From Labia minor (taxonomy: Eukaryota; Arthropoda; Insecta; Dermaptera; Spongiphoridae): a DNA stretch of 64,000 bases. The position numbers were made by a program, and so were the translations under genes. This document shows, one piece after another, positions 22,301 through 33,405 of this stretch. The stretch is from positions 16,691,187 through 16,755,186 of the forward strand of contig OY720347.1 in NCBI GenBank assembly GCA_963082975.1. The letters are read 5' to 3'. Numbering within the stretch: position 1 is the first letter of the stretch; each line of letters starts with the position of its first letter. The notes under the pieces were generated by a model. The model was not told the DNA's origin. It ran no database searches and was given only the letters and a program-made list of their open reading frames with translations.

Positions 22301-23922
22301 CCATGTAAAACAATCCGAATTGATGATTCGTTTTTAACTACTGCAAAATGAGGCAAATAAAATTGTTTGCTATTTTCAGTTTCATTGTGGTTAGATATTG
22401 GACCGACCAATTCTATAAAATTTGCAGACTTAAGATTATTAAAATATTCGATGTATAAATTTTTGAAATTATCGTTTTTTAAAAATAAATAATTTTGCCT
22501 TTTTAACATTTTATATGCCTTATTAAAAGAATTACCTAAACTAGGTGGATCTAATCTGAAAGGTAGTGCTACTTGCATTTGCCCATTTGGCAATTCTCTA
22601 ATCGAATTTTCAAATTGAATCTCTGCATGTGAAATATTTTCTAAATTATTATTATTTATTTCCTCTAAGTCCCATAATTTCTCTAAATTTGTTTTAATAT
22701 TTTCCCTTAATTCCTTTCGAATTAGACCACTGTCACAATTCTCAACATTTAAATTAAGACATGAAGCATTTAAGGGAGTTGCTTGACCCATGAGGATATA
22801 GCCTAATTCTGTATCTTGTGCCATTAAGGTACCATCTTTACTTTTTCTAATATCTTGTTTAATTAATTTGGTATATAATTTGACCCCTATAAGAATTTCA
22901 ATCTTATTAGGTGTATGAAAATCTAGATCAGAGATTGGAAGGTCATTTATAAATTCAAATTGTTCTATTTCCAGAGGCAAAGAGGGTAATTCAAATTTAA
23001 GATTATCTACAACATTAAAAAGTGAAGTAATTTTTAAGCCAGGGTTAATTGGTGAACTAAACGTCAAATTTACTATATGTTTCGAATTAGCTAACATTTG
23101 ATTTTTTAATCCTTTTATGATAACATTTGAACTTTCTCTTTTAAGGCCTAATAATTCAACTAAATTCGAAGAAATTAATGAAATTTCAGAACCAATATCT
23201 ATAAAAGCTTTAAGTCTATGAGGTTTACCTAATTGATCTTTAACAACAATTACTGCTCTCCCTAGCAAAGATGTAGTATTATCCTCTTCATGAAAGTTCA
23301 CTGTTTTATAGGACTTTATCGAGTGAGTAGAAGAAGTACAAGATTCCTTAAGTGAATGCTGTGGGCTCTTGCGACCCGAATTACTTTTCACAGACGTGTG
23401 TCTCGGCATCTCATCTTTAACATTTTGTACATGATTTGTTTGAGCAGATTCACTGAAAAAATGCAAAAATTTGTTATGAGATTTATCACAATATTGACAA
23501 TTAGACCACTTGCACATATCACAACTATGTTTATTGGAAAAACATTTAAAACAAAGTTTATTTGATCTTACAAATTCCCATTTATCTTTAGTGGATTTAG
23601 ATATAAATTTATCACATTTGTTTAACCAATGAGTCTCCTTACATAAAGAACATTTAACAATTTTTTCATTTGTAGTTATTTTATATATTTTGTGATGTTT
23701 CATGCTATTTTGTCTTATATTATTTTTAAAATTGTTTACTTTGTTAGAATTATTTGATATACATTGAAAAGATAAAGAATCTCCAAGGGAGTCTGCAAGT
23801 TTATTAATAAAATTTAATACATTTTCTAATGTGGGTATTTTATCATCTGATAATGAGAATAACCATCTATGCTGAGCATCTGCATCTAACTTTATAGTAA
23901 CTAATCTAACAAGAAAATGATT
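19327..23922 (-). CDS. BEL/Pao Pol polyprotein (protease, RT, RNase H, integrase)
   Basis: The frame is open from just after the TGA at 23923-23925; the first ATG in it is at 23703. Counting from that ATG (1458 codons): zinc-knuckle-like cysteines at about 19-80 (CSLCKETHWLNKCDKF, CQYCDKSH); retropepsin-like segment with FIDIGSEISLISS near 165; RT with DIVKMYLQI and the YLDD catalytic motif near 585-590; RNase H region with FSDASEKAYGF, LPRLELVGA and FTDSTIVLNW; integrase with an HC..CRKCITCSKF zinc site, then the catalytic triad in GIDFFGP, FSDNGTTF and GGLWESCVK; and a C-terminal BEL domain containing HFLIGTPLIQLP and WILGRIIGLHPG. This order is diagnostic of BEL/Pao. All catalytic motifs are present. 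The protease has D-I-G where D-T/S-G is usual. Upstream gag lies in the same frame. Confidence 0.93.
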   Translation of the reverse strand, partial: NHFLVRLVTIKLDADAQHRWLFSLSDDKIPTLENVLNFINKLADSLGDSLSFQCISNNSNKVNNFKNNIRQNSMKHHKIYKITTNEKIVKCSLCKETHWLNKCDKFISKSTKDKWEFVRSNKLCFKCFSNKHSCDMCKWSNCQYCDKSHNKFLHFFSESAQTNHVQNVKDEMPRHTSVKSNSGRKSPQHSLKESCTSSTHSIKSYKTVNFHEEDNTTSLLGRAVIVVKDQLGKPHRLKAFIDIGSEISLISSNLVELLGLKRESSNVIIKGLKNQMLANSKHIVNLTFSSPINPGLKITSLFNVVDNLKFELPSLPLEIEQFEFINDLPISDLDFHTPNKIEILIGVKLYTKLIKQDIRKSKDGTLMAQDTELGYILMGQATPLNASCLNLNVENCDSGLIRKELRENIKTNLEKLWDLEEINNNNLENISHAEIQFENSIRELPNGQMQVALPFRLDPPSLGNSFNKAYKMLKRQNYLFLKNDNFKNLYIEYFNNLKSANFIELVGPISNHNETENSKQFYLPHFAVVKNESSIRIVLHGSSPSSNGFSLNDLLETGDVLQNDLRGVLTRFRNYKYVLCTDIVKMYLQISVVPEHRDYLRLLWKEPDTDEINIYRFCVVPFGLGPSAYLAIRTLYWIAQKNESLFPDVIKLIKNNTYLDDFLLGSNSMTNLISLVIELNELLKRFNFKLDKWSSNSSEVINILSKQNILNNESKIIQLGDHTTVLGVQWDPTNDYFYFKISEFSNVKMTKRSILSDLAKVFDPLGWISPCIITFKIIFQELWKLKLDWDEIVPHKYQLIWEKFREEIHLISKFTLFRTFYNEKASYYKIYSFSDASEKAYGFVAYLVSYDERDNFIQSHLLFARFKVAPLKVISLPRLELVGACIMIKSLNFIIDSLDVKIKFIHLFTDSTIVLNWVNSPSFRFKPFVANRVSLIQNFKRPHAWSHVRTKDNPADYGTRGIAIKDFINLHIWKTGPIEYFIKLPEPFVYCQKTILPEIENKKLNFNLSQLTSFYTFIEKFIYYYSSFERLTLHLAILLKFITYLKLKKVYPNSYKNKFKSFVYISANDIENATLNLVKWSQKRYFNSDIGALIKNKELNRTSKLISLSPFLNEKSILCVGGRLDNSSISNSQKHPYILSKECSITKSIVLFYHKKFLHCGPHTLSAVVNSKFWVVHGRSLFRQTCRKCITCSKFSAKGLKPFMGNLPEARTTVGRPFLRTGIDFFGPFYCHLIRSRGSKPRKIYVAVFVCFITKACHFEVCMDLHTETFLNCLKRFISRRGVPTHIFSDNGTTFITASKEIRLDLNQLIKNAESKFIKDFLMNQGVKWSFIPPYSPNFGGLWESCVKSAKFHLKRVVGNSLLTIEEFSSLLCQVEAILNSRPLTPLTSDPDSLDYLTPGHFLIGTPLIQLPFMNFTDNYRTNLNTRFKYIQELQNQFWNKWSNAYLNSLQTRYKNNRSQMNVKLNQIVLVNDKKILTNQWILGRIIGLHPGNDNVVRVVTLKTMNGDIKRPVNKLVPLPIETSDSMDEVV

Positions 23923-24654
23923 TCATGCACTTGTTTCAATTTCTAAGTTTTTTAATTGTAATAAAGCTTCTTTTACTGTAGAAGTTAAATTATTATATTC
24001 ATAAGCATTTGGCTTTTCAATAGATTTTAAATTAAACAATTGATCAATTAAGTTAAAAACAATTTTTCTATAATTGTAATACTTATCTTTTAATAAAGAA
24101 ATGGCTATTTTAAAGTTATCATCTGTGGTGGTTAAATGTTGAAGCAGATTGAATGGCTCGTCGACTAAATATGATTTTAAATATTGTAATTTCTGTGCGT
24201 CGCTTAACATTTTATTTGACGTCACTGCAGCATCGAATTGGTTCATAAAGGCCATGTATTCTGTGTGTTTACCATTGAAGGTTGGAAGATTCAGTTTTGG
24301 AAGATTCACTAAATTTGAATTAAATGGATTATTAATATTAGCATAATTATTTATAGATTCTGATGTTTCCGTTTTAATATACAATTCATTTGGCAATGAA
24401 ATAGATAACTTTTTTAACATCAACATTTCACTATTAGAAATATCTAATATTTCTTGTATACAAGTATTTTCATCATCATTCAATTCATAAATAGATTCAT
24501 GCAATAGTTTAATATTATCTATTAATTCATCAATTTCATCAATTAATCTAGAATGATTAAATGGTCCCAAGGACTTTGATTCTGCAAATAGTTTTTGAAT
24601 ATTTTTAATAGGTAAATTAAGTTTTTTCCAATTTAATTTTATTTTTTCAGCCAT
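23923..24654 (-). CDS. BEL/Pao Gag N-terminal part, ended by in-frame TGA
   Basis: It starts at ATG 24654 in a good context (AAAATGG). 243 codons include the DUF1759-type gag segment (LPKLNLPTFNGKHTEYMAF, then LKSYLVDEPFNLLQHL and NAYEYNNLTSTVKEAL). It stops at TGA 23925-23923, yet the same frame continues without another stop to 19327. That makes one 1776-codon frame with one interruption. A single substitution is the simplest explanation for the TGA; programmed readthrough is not a known feature of this group. The protein would assemble the particle. Confidence 0.88.
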   Translation of the reverse strand: MAEKIKLNWKKLNLPIKNIQKLFAESKSLGPFNHSRLIDEIDELIDNIKLLHESIYELNDDENTCIQEILDISNSEMLMLKKLSISLPNELYIKTETSESINNYANINNPFNSNLVNLPKLNLPTFNGKHTEYMAFMNQFDAAVTSNKMLSDAQKLQYLKSYLVDEPFNLLQHLTTTDDNFKIAISLLKDKYYNYRKIVFNLIDQLFNLKSIEKPNAYEYNNLTSTVKEALLQLKNLEIETSA

Positions 24655-24756
24655 TTTAAATTAATATTAACTAAATATAGAAAATACAAATCTTTGTTCA
24701 ATAAAATATTTGGTCGCCACTAAGTGGATCCCTTGTATAAAATTCAAATCCAAATG

Positions 24757-24773
24757 TCCTGTCACGGTCGCCA
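24757..24773 (-). other. Primer-binding site (tRNA-Arg type)
   Basis: On the minus strand TGGCGACCGTGACAGGA lies 16 bases inside the 5' LTR. It is complementary to the 3' end of an insect-type arginine tRNA (..TCCTGTCACGGTCG plus CCA). The same site is common in BEL/Pao elements. Confidence 0.8.
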
Positions 24774-24789
24774 ATAAATTTTTTAATTA

Positions 24790-25470
24790 TGTTTAAGCCA
24801 AAAGATTAGATTTTTCTTATCCAAACTATGAAGTAACCGTGTTTTTAATCTCCGAAGAAGTCAGTCCCGTTTGACTGGTATTGGTATTTGAAATAACAAA
24901 AGATTCACGTTAGAATTTAGAAATTATGTAATACAAAAAGAAAGAAAAGAAATTATATTTTAAATCAATTTAATTTATTTATTGAACAAAGATGATAGAA
25001 TTAAATAAAACTAAATACATTCGTTGTCTTCTCTTGAGTCACACTTTTGTATTAGAAATTTACAATTATCTTAAAATTTAAATAAAAAACAATTACAAAA
25101 CAAGTAAAATAAAATTATACTTAAATTAACTTTAATGATGAGGTGCAGAGACTCGTCGTGGAATAGCTGGTGCTTTCTGTTGACCAAGTCAACGTATATT
25201 CAATTACTCAACCAAGTTGAGAGAATCGGACAAAATGGCTAACCAAGTCAGCTATGAACAAACCCAAGGTTTGCAAGATGTTTCCTATTCGATGTCCCGA
25301 AGAGAAGAGAGAGAGAATTTTCTCGATAGAGTAAAACAGTAGAAAAAAGGAAGGAACAAAGAGTGCGTTCCAAAAGTTATTAACTTCTCGAGGAGCACAA
25401 CTCTGGCTTCCACCCATAGAACCTAAGCGCCAATTATAAAAAGTTTCAATAAAGCAAATTGGCTTTGACA
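24790..25470 (-). repeat. BEL/Pao 5' LTR
   Basis: 681 bp, identical by eye to the LTR at 18599-19279. On the minus strand it contains a TATAATT box downstream of its start, a plausible core promoter. Confidence 0.95.
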
Positions 25471-25475
25471 ATATA

Positions 25476-26209
25476 TATATATATAAGAGAAGCTATGTTC
25501 CTTTATTAATTTTAATCCTTTCTTCCCTTAAACATTTGAATTGTTTTATTAATTAAAATCTATAGGGTATCAATTGTGGAATAGACATGGCATTTCTTGT
25601 TACTTTATTAATTGAAATCTAATCACTCAGATAGACCACTGTTCCAAGTTTCATCACTGATTGTGGAGAGAGAATATTTATCCATCTAAAACATATGCGA
25701 CTTGAATCCAATCATTATTAAATTATATTATTGTATATTATAAAGCACATTTCATTATAAATATAAAAATAATATATTCAAAAATTTTCAAATTATTTAG
25801 TGAATTAATTTGATTATAAATAAATTTTAAATATATTTTTTTTACTTTTATTTATAGCTGTTAAAGGTATTAAAGGAATAAAATACAGTGGCAAACTTCC
25901 TAATCCTTTTGCGCTGAATTTTATTTACCATTTAATTAATAAATATTTAGATGAATTAAATTTTTGTAGATTAGTTATTTCACACATTATAATTCTAGTA
26001 AACTCTTGACTCCCTATCTATTCAAAATTATTATCTAATTACTTATTAGTTCTGATTTTATGGATCTGGATTTGATTAACATATTATAAACAATGTGGAT
26101 AATTTTATAAATAGGTATATTCATTTATAAATTTAAAATTTTTTTTCTTTAATTTATATTCTTGTATGGAGAAATTAAATTCATTGAGTGGTTTAATTTC
26201 ATTACAAGA
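25476..26209. other. AT-rich sequence, nothing recognised
   Basis: No supportable feature between the BEL element and the Tigger-like element. Confidence 0.45.
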
Positions 26210-26211
26210 TA

Positions 26212-27078
26212 CACCTATCCCCCGATTTACACGGTACTTGTTTTACACGTTTTCGCTTTTACACGGTTTTCCAAATAAATTTTTTTTTTGTTTTTACCGC
26301 ACTCTACTAAATGCTACTGTGTTTGAACACGTGCGCTGTGTACACATCTCACGGGGAATCCCGAGCTTATGTGCTGACTTGGTTCACATGCACACTGTGT
26401 CTGTATTTCTTCGCATAAAATTAAAGTTTTATCTACGGAAAATTGTATTTGAGTGAAAGTTTCACAGTTTCAGAAAGATTTAATTTTCCATATTCGTAAA
26501 TTACAAGTGAGTCGAAATTTTGGATCGCTAACGAAAGAGGGAGATAGTAGTAGATGTTGCAAAATCATATAGCATGAACGAAGCTACAATAAGAACTATT
26601 AGAACAAATGAAAACACAATTAGAAAGAGTGTTGCAGGTGGCAATACCACGAGTATGGGCACAATTGTTATTAACCGATTTTATTACCACCTCTCAGAAT
26701 GTAAATATTTCTGCTTCAAACATCGAATCGGCACAAATAACTTCGAGTGATGAAAGTGAATTCCAACCTTCGATTCCGAAAAAAAGAATGAGAGTAATTT
26801 CTGATAGTGATGAAGGATAATAAAACACCTTTGGTTTTATTTTTTGTTCTTCTGCTTAATGTATTGTAATATATTACATATTTTAACCTGTCAATGCATT
26901 TTATTTTTATTTCTGTGTACACCTAAAAATATTGAAAAAAATCACAACTGTTAAATAGCAAAATTATGCATTTTCTGCAAGCTTTTCGATTTACACGGTT
27001 TTGACTTGAAAATTTTTAATTTTCGATTTACACGTTTTTCTCAGGAACGTATCTACCGTGTAAATCGGGGGATAGGTG
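26212..27078 (+). mobile_element. Tigger/pogo-like transposon, internally deleted
   Basis: It is bounded by TA at 26210-26211 and 27079-27080. Terminal repeats CACCTATCCCCCGATTTACA and its complement at the right end are nearly perfect for at least 25 bases. Sub-terminal TTTACACG blocks repeat near both ends. At 867 bp it is about one third of a full element. It encodes only remnants of a CENP-B-like transposase. Confidence 0.88.
26541..26820 (+). pseudogene. Tigger-like transposase remnant
   Basis: In one frame VVDVAKSYSMNEATIRTIRT and NENTIRKSVAGGN match the first CENP-B-type helix-turn-helix of pogo/Tigger transposases. Near 26650 the coding moves to the next frame, which ends in an acidic, serine-rich tail SSDESEFQPSIPKKRMRV then ISDSDEG and stop at 26820. 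The DDE core is missing. The arrangement shows an internal deletion joining N-terminal and C-terminal parts. Confidence 0.7.
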
Positions 27079-27080
27079 TA

Positions 27081-30000
27081 CTAATAATTGTATAAAAGGA
27101 AATGAAACAAAAGATTTACAAAATCTCCTTGTAATTTTAATATCCTTATTTTTTTAAATAGTATTTATTGAAATGATAAAACAAATGGACAATTTCCATG
27201 AATTTTAAAATGTTTAAAATATTGTTTTAAATGAAAATAATTATATGTTTACATTACCGACCAAGTTTCGTTTAACGGACGACTACCTGAAGAATAATTA
27301 ATTACTCAGTAAAGGAAAGTTAACAAAAACTCTTTAGAAAACGAAACTGCCCTTTCAATATCGATATTGGAGCAATGATTTATTTGCTGAATGCCAAATG
27401 AAAGGAATGCTATAGTTGTTCAGTTTCCCGAGGGTTGGAAACTAAATGAACAACCCAAGGTCAGAGAGATTTTTATTATATTTTTAATGTTATTGAAATT
27501 CAATTTTAAAGTCAAATTTAGTTATTTCTCATATAGAAGCTAATAAACATCATTAGAATTAACAGAGAATCATTGGAGATGGGCCAAATGGTGCTAGAAA
27601 GTAAATCAGATAAATAAATAAATAAATGAGATGATTGACGGCCATTAAATTAAAATGAACACAATTTATAGCTTTAACAACTTGAAATGTAACATAAATT
27701 CTTTTATTTTAGAAAAATAACAAAAAAAAAATGAATGAAAGTTTTTCATGATGCCAATTTTCGAAATTGAAGGAAAAATATTAATATAAATTAATTTTTT
27801 TTTATTCCATTAAATCCTCTAAATAAGTAACACTCACTATCCATATTCTCCTTGATACAAAGGTATAAGTGGGCAAAAATGCCCAAAAAGAATGTAAAAG
27901 TATGCAATTAGCAGGAAAGGTTCCTGTGCCTGTTTGAATACAATTTTTTAATGGAAGTGGTAAGAGCGCCGATAGTAGCTCAGGTGATTTCTTTGTTGCC
28001 GTAACTTCTTCATCTCTTATAAACTATTAAAAGTAAAAAAGGTTTCTGTTTATGTTGTCTGGATCTTAATTTCTCGGTTAGAAGCGTTAGAAGTCACTTT
28101 AAGAAATTGTAAAAATTGTAAATCTTATAAAAACAAAGATAATATAAATTAGACTAGCAACTGTCAAATTATGGACTTTCCAATTTGTTGTCCTAAAGAG
28201 GGTGCTTTGTTTCTTAGATTTGAAATTTGATTAATTAAAAATATAAATTGTACATGTATAAATAAAAATACGAGAAATAATAGTTTTAAAAATTAACAAA
28301 ATAATATATAGATGAATAATTATTTTATAATATAATTACATAATATTATTTATTTAATTAAAATTAAATATTTAATATATATACAATATAACAAATATAA
28401 TATATATTTTAATAATATTTAATAGTCATTTAATATAATAATCTTATATCATATAAATATAAATTTTCCTTAAGTAAATTGATGTTTTTTCAATATTATT
28501 AAGGGATCCCCGAGCGTATTTTCAATAAAATGTCAAACAAGTTGAAAATATTTCAATATTATTAAGTTATTAAATATTATATTAATTACTCTTATATATA
28601 TATTCTTCTTCTTTATAATAGGTATTCAATTATATATACTATATAATAGATTATTTTTTATTTTTAATAAAAATAGCAAATATTGTGAAAGTTATTTGTT
28701 TTAAAATATAAAATATATGATGTTAAAGTTTGGATTAGAAGAATTCGGCGAATGATTTGCAATTTTGTTCCAATATTCACTTAATGATTAAGATATTAAA
28801 ATTCAGGTAAGATATTATTTAGGAGGACATTTTATTCAAATAATGATATATATTTTTATAAATATAAGTATTTTACATGATTATAAAAGCAAACTAAAAT
28901 TAAGCATTTATTTGTTTTAGTATAAAAGTATGGATCCCACTCTCAGAAATTATTTTTCTCTGTTATTTTTAAGTGGAAAGATTACCAATACTTTTCTTCT
29001 CATGTCAACATCTCATGAAAACTTTTTTTCAAATTAGAAATTATAATTTTAATTATTTATATTTTTTTTTTATTTAACTTCCAATGAAATACATGAATTC
29101 CACATCTGCCTTATTTGAGGCAATAGAAGAACATTTACAGGTAGAATTATTTATATAATAAAGAATGTGAAACTTTAAATTAAATTGAGAAAAAATAAGT
29201 TAACAAATCATTTAACAATCTAATCAATTAGTACATTATTTGTATTATCTTATAATATATATATATATTTATAAATATAGGTATTTAGATGTTGAGAAGA
29301 GACAAGATAATTCCACATTTATAACACAAAAATCTGTTTTAATTTAAAATAACAGAAAAAATCATCAATCAGATTCTTCTCGATTTATTTTCAAGAAATA
29401 TAATCTTAATAATATTTGGCTTAATTTTCAAAATCCAACTTGAATTGTTTCATTTCTCATATATAAACTTATATATTGAATTAATAATAAATACATATAT
29501 TTAGGTCATTTTGTTTGTCTAGAATTTAATTGTTTTTAATTTGTTGCTTTCTTTTAGTTTTGCTAACTAATTCTAGAGGATTGGTTTATGAATGATTGAT
29601 ATGATCTGAACAATGTGTCATGTAATGACAAAAAATATTATAACACATCCAGAAATTATTCTTACTACAATTTATCAGAAAGTTAATTTAAATTTTATTC
29701 AATATTAATAAAATTTTAAACAAATATCTACATAATTGCATAATACTTGTCTAATATTTTTCTTAACTACAATATTTTTTATTAAAATGAAAATAAAACT
29801 TCTGAGACTAGGTTTGAATTAGATGAAATAATGTTGCTATTTATGAAAATTATTACTAATTTTATAACTATATAATAATAATAGTATTTCAATTACATAT
29901 ATTTTTTTTATGAAATTCATCAAAATTATATTGCTCACAATAAATTTACTTAAACAACTTTTTTTCTTTGGAACTTAAGTATATAGATGAACAAACAAAT

Positions 30001-31438
30001 CATAAGTACCAACCAATTTCAAAAATATTAATTCTAAATATTTTACTTTAGATATATTCTTATTAAAAATTTGAAGCTTCAAACCCTTCCTAGAGAAAAA
30101 TGAAAATTCTCGATTGAAGTGCTTGAATCATACTCTTAGGTATCTATATCTATACATCTATTATATTTAAATTTATCATATATCATTTTAAAATTTTTTA
30201 AAATTTTTTTTTTAAGATTAAAAAAATCCAAATACACAAAAAAAAGTATAAAAAATCGTCATGGAGAAAATTCCAAGTTAGAAAAATATTTTATAATTAT
30301 TAATTGATTAGATTAGTTTATTCATTGTTTAATTACGTTATATTGATATTGGACTATTATTCAATTATTAATTAAATTTTAGAATCCTATAACTTAATTG
30401 TCTTTTTATTTAAGGAATTTCACAAATAATTTTGATATGTTAAAAAATTATAATTTATTTTCTTAAATGACTTGTTCTTTTAATAATTATGACACAATAT
30501 GGTAAATAATATATAATTATATTTAATATGAAATAAAAAAAAATAATAAAATAATTAATAAACTAACTCTATTCTGTTTAGTGAAAATCAAATAAAATAC
30601 TTATATTTATCAATTTATTAAATAAAAATTAACTACTGAAATTCCACTCAAATAAATAATGTCACATACTAAAAAGTGGACCTATCTGTAAGTATGTATA
30701 AAACTAGTGAATGTAAGTCCTGCTATGTTTTTACAACTTACAAAAACAACAGAAATCATTTTTACAAAAATAATTATTATATGCTTGAAGTAATAAGAAA
30801 CCTAAACAACTTTATTAGAGTATGTATACCTTTACAATACAATACATTTCTATCAATAATAATTTAAATAAGCAACTGTATTAAACCTGAAAATATCTTT
30901 ATTTTCAATTTAATTTAATTTTTTTTAAATATCTTAATTTTTTATTTATAATTTAAGTATGCAATAATTTCTTACAGATCTATATCAAAGAACTTTTTAA
31001 ATTTTAGATTGGAACTCTACCTTCGAATAAATATTATTAGGAAATTTTTTGATCATTATTATTACTATTCAAAATGTATGTAAATAATTTTAGTTTTTGT
31101 TATTCATATCTTGCCAAACTCCTTTCTATTAATAATAACTTGAATATACAATGAAGGGTCATTTGTAATGTTTAATGACAATTATATTAACCACAAGCCA
31201 ACAAGTGATTTGTGATTATTGTCCAAGACTAATTAGTCAATTAAATATCGTTAAATTATATATAAAAAATACCATAATAATATGAATTGAATTATCAAAT
31301 TAAAACAGTTATGTTAGTATTATTCTAATCATTAATTTATTATTAATAAACACATATTGAAATAAAGAAAAAGAAAAGATGTTATGTAATATTTAGGTAT
31401 AGAAATCGAAATTGACATTCTATAAAAATATTGTTAGT
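27081..31438. other. Long AT-rich stretch without a supportable gene
   Basis: Nothing was recognised over 4.3 kb. One segment, about 27800-28035 minus strand, stays free of stops for roughly 75 codons (it includes IQTGTGTFPANCILLHSF) in less AT-rich sequence. It has no ATG near its start and no known motif, so it is noted only as a weak exon candidate. Confidence 0.35.
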
Positions 31439-31439
31439 C

Positions 31440-31615
31440 TAAGGATGCTGTGGGTGGACATTGTAGGAAGGGACGTGAGTGAGATGGGGGAGGGTAGGTG
31501 TTGGATGGTTGTGGCTCAGAGACACTTGGAAAAATATGGTTCTTGCAGCCAAGAACTTTCTAGTTGCGTAAAGCCACAGAGATAGATAAATATATATAGA
31601 TATAAAAATATTATA
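31440..31615 (+). pseudogene. LINE RT C-terminus (RTE/CR1-like), relic b
   Basis: The plus strand reads RMLWVDIVGRDVSEMGEGR and, after shifts, LAAKNFLVA before CCACAGAGATAGATAAATA, matching relics a, c and d. It is 5'-truncated with a GATA/TATA tail and is dead. Confidence 0.6.
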
Positions 31616-31619
31616 AACA

Positions 31620-32605
31620 TTCATAATTTAAATGTTTTATGAAAAACATACTGATATTTTAATTTAATTTTGCTTTAAAAATCTTTTAATATTAGTTTGT
31701 TTGTATTTTTTAATTTTTAAAATGATTTTCAATATTTAATTTATATTAGTATTCATTATTCTACACCTAAAATGATAAATAAATAAAAAATTCATTTAGA
31801 AAGGAGAAATTCTAAGACACTAATTAAATTATAATATTAATGTGTGTTTTTAATATTTTATTGTTTTTTTAAATAAGGTCTATATTATTGAGGTTGATAT
31901 ATATAATATAATTTGTTTATTAATATTATTCATTTAATTTATGCAAACCCTAAAGAAGAGTGTATCATGACTTATATTGTATTCAAGAGTCGTTATAATT
32001 TTATTAAAAATTCATAGAACACAATATATACAAATTCCAATTAAGTCAATACTATAAAATTACAAGACTATTAAATAATTGATATATATATATATATCAA
32101 TCCATAACAAGTTTTTCAGGTTATATTTTTAATTTGTCAACAGTTTTATTTGAATAGATATCTATTATATTAGATAGGTTAAATATAATGAATAAATAAA
32201 ATGTTAATCTATTTTTATCTAAAATAATGAATATATTAAGAATTTAGTACTACTTGGATAATAAGAAAATTATTTTTAAAAAATTTAATAAATACTTAGA
32301 TAACTTAAATGATAAATTAATATTAATAAAGGATAAGGTAAAAATAAATATAAATGCATATAATTGATTTTTTTTATAAAACTAAATACCTATTTCTGAA
32401 TCTTAATTACACAATTTTTTAAATTATTTAATGATAAATTTTAATTTCATTCTTTACAAAGATGAATGCAATAGAATATAAATTATTATTTTTATTTATA
32501 AAATAGAACATTATACTAAAATTAATATAATTTTTTAATTTATTTGTAATAATTTCAGAAGAGCGCCAACTTTTTATCTTCTATTCTATCCATATAATTA
32601 TAATA
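31620..32605. other. AT-rich sequence, nothing recognised
   Basis: No supportable feature. Confidence 0.45.
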
Positions 32606-33001
32606 AATCTTATCTTATTATGCTAGCTAAAATTGTATATATGTATTTATCTATATATATTGGTTCTCAAAAACCGCTCTAACGATTTTTTTCAAATTCA
32701 CACTAGATATAGTATTTATAAAGAAAAATTAAGTTTTATTGATGATATCTCTTGAAACATGCAGCTTCATTATTAATTTCTTAATTGAAAATTATATATG
32801 GAAAACGTCAAAATTTTTAATACTGCCTGCTAAGACAGTAAAAAAATGACAATTTTTTATCTAAATACATATAGTCCAGCGGTTGGACTGATGTTTTAAC
32901 GAGTGGATTTCGTCGGTTCGAAACTCGCCGGGTGAATCGTTATTTAAAAATGAAAATAATGATTTTGTTATTTTTTTTTCTTTTTATCTATTGTTTACTT
33001 T
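32606..33001 (+). mobile_element. Diverged partial Helitron-like unit next to the left arm
   Basis: It begins with the same head as the inverted-repeat arms (TCTTATTATGCTAGCTAAAA, preceded by A) and follows arm sequence through CTCAAAAACCGCTCTAACGA. It then skips about 125 bases present in the arms, continues with GCCTGCTAAGACAGTAAAAA and a tRNA-like segment at about 32872-32940, and runs straight into the arm at 33002. It differs from the arms at scattered bases, so it is an older relative rather than part of the recent duplication. Confidence 0.75.
32872..32940 (+). repeat. tRNA-like segment with B box
   Basis: TAGTCCAGCGGTTGGACTGA resembles an A-box region and GTCGGTTCGAAACTCGCC contains a near-consensus pol III B box (GGTTCGAAACTC). 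Stem pairing is poor, so this is a SINE-like or tRNA-derived module within the Helitron-like unit, also present in each large arm. Confidence 0.45.
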
Positions 33002-33287
33002 TTAATCTTATCTTATTATGCTAGCTAAAATTGTATATATCTATCTATCTATATATATTGGTTCTCAAAAACCGCTCTAACGATTTTTTTCAAATTCACA
33101 CTAGATATAGTATTTATAAAGAAAAATTAAGTTTTATTGATGATATCTCTTGAAACATTCAGCTTCATTATTAATTTCTTAATTGAAAATTATATATGGA
33201 AAACGTCAAAATTGGCCTCCATTTTTATTTGTATTAATATTTTTTTTTATTTAAAATATTTTAAAATTTATTATTTAACCCCTTAAC

Positions 33288-33405
33288 GTGCACGCTCGAA
33301 TATACTCGAGCGCATCAAACTGGCCTAAATGTGCACACTCGAGTTAACTCGAGCGTCAGCGCATTTTATTCTACCTTAATGTTTACACTCGAATATATTC
33401 GAGGA
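33288..33405. repeat. Three palindromic repeats in the piggyBac 5' subterminal region
   Basis: CGCTCGAATATACTCGAGCG (about 33293-33313), CACTCGAGTTAACTCGAGCG (about 33335-33356) and CACTCGAATATATTCGAG (about 33386-33403) share the palindrome CTCGA-R-TWWAY-TCGAG at roughly 45-50-base spacing. The right end lacks an obvious match. They could be transposase binding sites; that role is inference. Confidence 0.7.

Larger units (their letters stand above)
18599..25470 (-). mobile_element. BEL/Pao LTR retrotransposon, near-complete
   Basis: A 6872-bp element lies on the minus strand with two 681-bp LTRs, a tRNA-Arg primer site, a polypurine tract, and one gag-pol reading frame with BEL/Pao domain order (gag, zinc knuckles, protease, RT, RNase H, integrase). 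The target duplication is ATATA (18594-18598 and 25471-25475) inside TA repeats. The LTRs look identical, which points to recent insertion. The only visible lesion is an in-frame TGA. Confidence 0.95.

Noticed and set aside
27800-28035. Stop-free minus-strand segment of about 75 codons
   Set aside because: No start codon, no splice signals of note and no motif; long stop-free segments of this size are expected occasionally in 64 kb searched in six frames.
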